Positions 39,824-40,543 of a stretch of 40,543 nt of DNA are shown piece after piece. The position numbers and the translations under genes were made by a program. Within the stretch, counting starts at the first letter, position 1, and each line of letters begins with the position of its first letter. This DNA is from Saccoglossus kowalevskii. Taxonomy: Eukaryota; Hemichordata; Enteropneusta; Harrimaniidae. The notes under the pieces were generated by a model. It had not been told where the DNA came from, searched no databases, and saw only the letters and a program-made list of their open reading frames with translations. Location of the stretch: NCBI RefSeq assembly GCF_000003605.2, contig NW_003128864.1, forward strand, positions 272,706 to 313,248, given 5' to 3'.

Positions 39824-40159
39824 TTTGAAAAACATTTAATTCAGGAATATGGATATAATTCTCTGTGTTTCTTTTATTATCATTTATTATTTACTTATTT
39901 ATTAACACAATACTGACTTCGGAAAGTACAACAGTAAAATCACTAAAAACTACAAGATTAAAATAATTACAAAAATGATTAATAATGCAAGAAAAAGTAG
40001 CCACAAATTACAAAGTTACCTTTACAAAAACAGAAATACATTACAATATATATACAATTATACTCCTACTATGAGGTGCTGCTGTCTTATTTTAAGGCAT
40101 TGTTTAATAAATTGTACCTTGCTGTAGTATACTTTATGACCTTAATCACATAAAATTAA
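39824..40159. other. Intronic DNA, nothing recognised
   Basis: AT-rich sequence between the family G element and the terminal satellite. Confidence 0.5.
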
Positions 40160-40543
40160 CATTGAGTGCCTTCTCTCCAACATATCATATTTCTGTACAG
40201 TATATGTTCTATGGTAAACATTGGGTGCCTTCTCTCCAACATATCATATTTCTGTACAGTATATGTTCTATGGTAAACATTGGGTGCCTTCTCTCCAACA
40301 TATCATATTTCTGTACAGTATATGTTCTATGGTAAACATTGGGTGCCTTCTCTCCAACATATCATATTTCTGTACAGTATATGTTCTATGGTAAACATTG
40401 GGTGCCTTCTCTCCAACATATCATATTTCTGTACAGTCTATGTTCTATGGTAAACATTGGGTGCCTTCTCTCCAACATATCATATTTCTGTACAGTATAT
40501 GTTCTATGGTAAACATTGGGTGCCTTCTCTCCAACATATCATA
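40160..40543. repeat. 59-bp tandem satellite running off the right edge
   Basis: Unit CATTGGGTGCCTTCTCTCCA, ACATATCATATTTCTGTACA, GTATATGTTCTATGGTAAA; unit starts at 40160, 40219 and 40278 and so on. Six and a half copies are visible and nearly identical (one CAGTCTATG variant near 40436). Confidence 0.97.

Overview
The window is animal nuclear DNA: AT-rich, mostly non-coding, with GT-AG introns and dense satellites and short transposon-derived elements. It looks like a non-vertebrate metazoan, most plausibly a marine invertebrate, because introns are long and the repeats (tandem-modular elements ending in a hairpin, TA-flanked MITEs) resemble those described from molluscs and similar animals. 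The species cannot be named from the sequence. No bacterial genes, rRNA, tRNA or CRISPR array were seen.

One gene is supported. Seven exons on the + strand (12762-12890, 21139-21261, 24997-25086, 26161-26349, 35400-35503, 37936-38037, 39159-39293) join in one frame, all with GT-AG introns, into about 290 codons. The conceptual protein matches CMIP (c-Maf-inducing protein, a PH-domain and LRR adaptor) from the second half of the PH domain into the central helical region. The N-terminal exon(s) were not found in the first 12.7 kb, and the C-terminal half including the LRRs lies beyond the right edge.

Layout: 1-893, a 34-bp satellite; 894-12761, upstream intronic or 5' DNA with an old modular repeat, a TA-flanked MITE (4398-4581), a TG microsatellite and a family A element (11984-12607). 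Intron after 12890: nested 51-bp and 23-bp satellites (13519-14426), MITEs, and a 1.85-kb family B element (18159-20009) with perfect 12-bp terminal inverted repeats, itself interrupted by a MITE. Intron after 21261: an 871-bp long-TIR element (22463-23333) and a family C head (23575 onward). Intron after 26349 (9 kb): several family C copies, an 84-nt imperfect hairpin, a ~60-bp satellite (32.1-33.1 kb) and a family A fragment. Last introns: a MITE pair, AT and pentanucleotide repeats, a 400-bp TIR element with a 7-bp target duplication (39417-39816), and a 59-bp satellite running off the end.

The most interesting non-genic signal is that families A, B and C differ in sequence but share one design: a hairpin at one end, short sequence rich in TGTC/CGTG, tandem modules carrying a common AAACTTGG-type core, and at the far end a copy of one hairpin arm. 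Read on the minus strand this resembles non-autonomous Helitron-like (Helentron/HINE, 'pearl'-type) elements. That assignment is inference.
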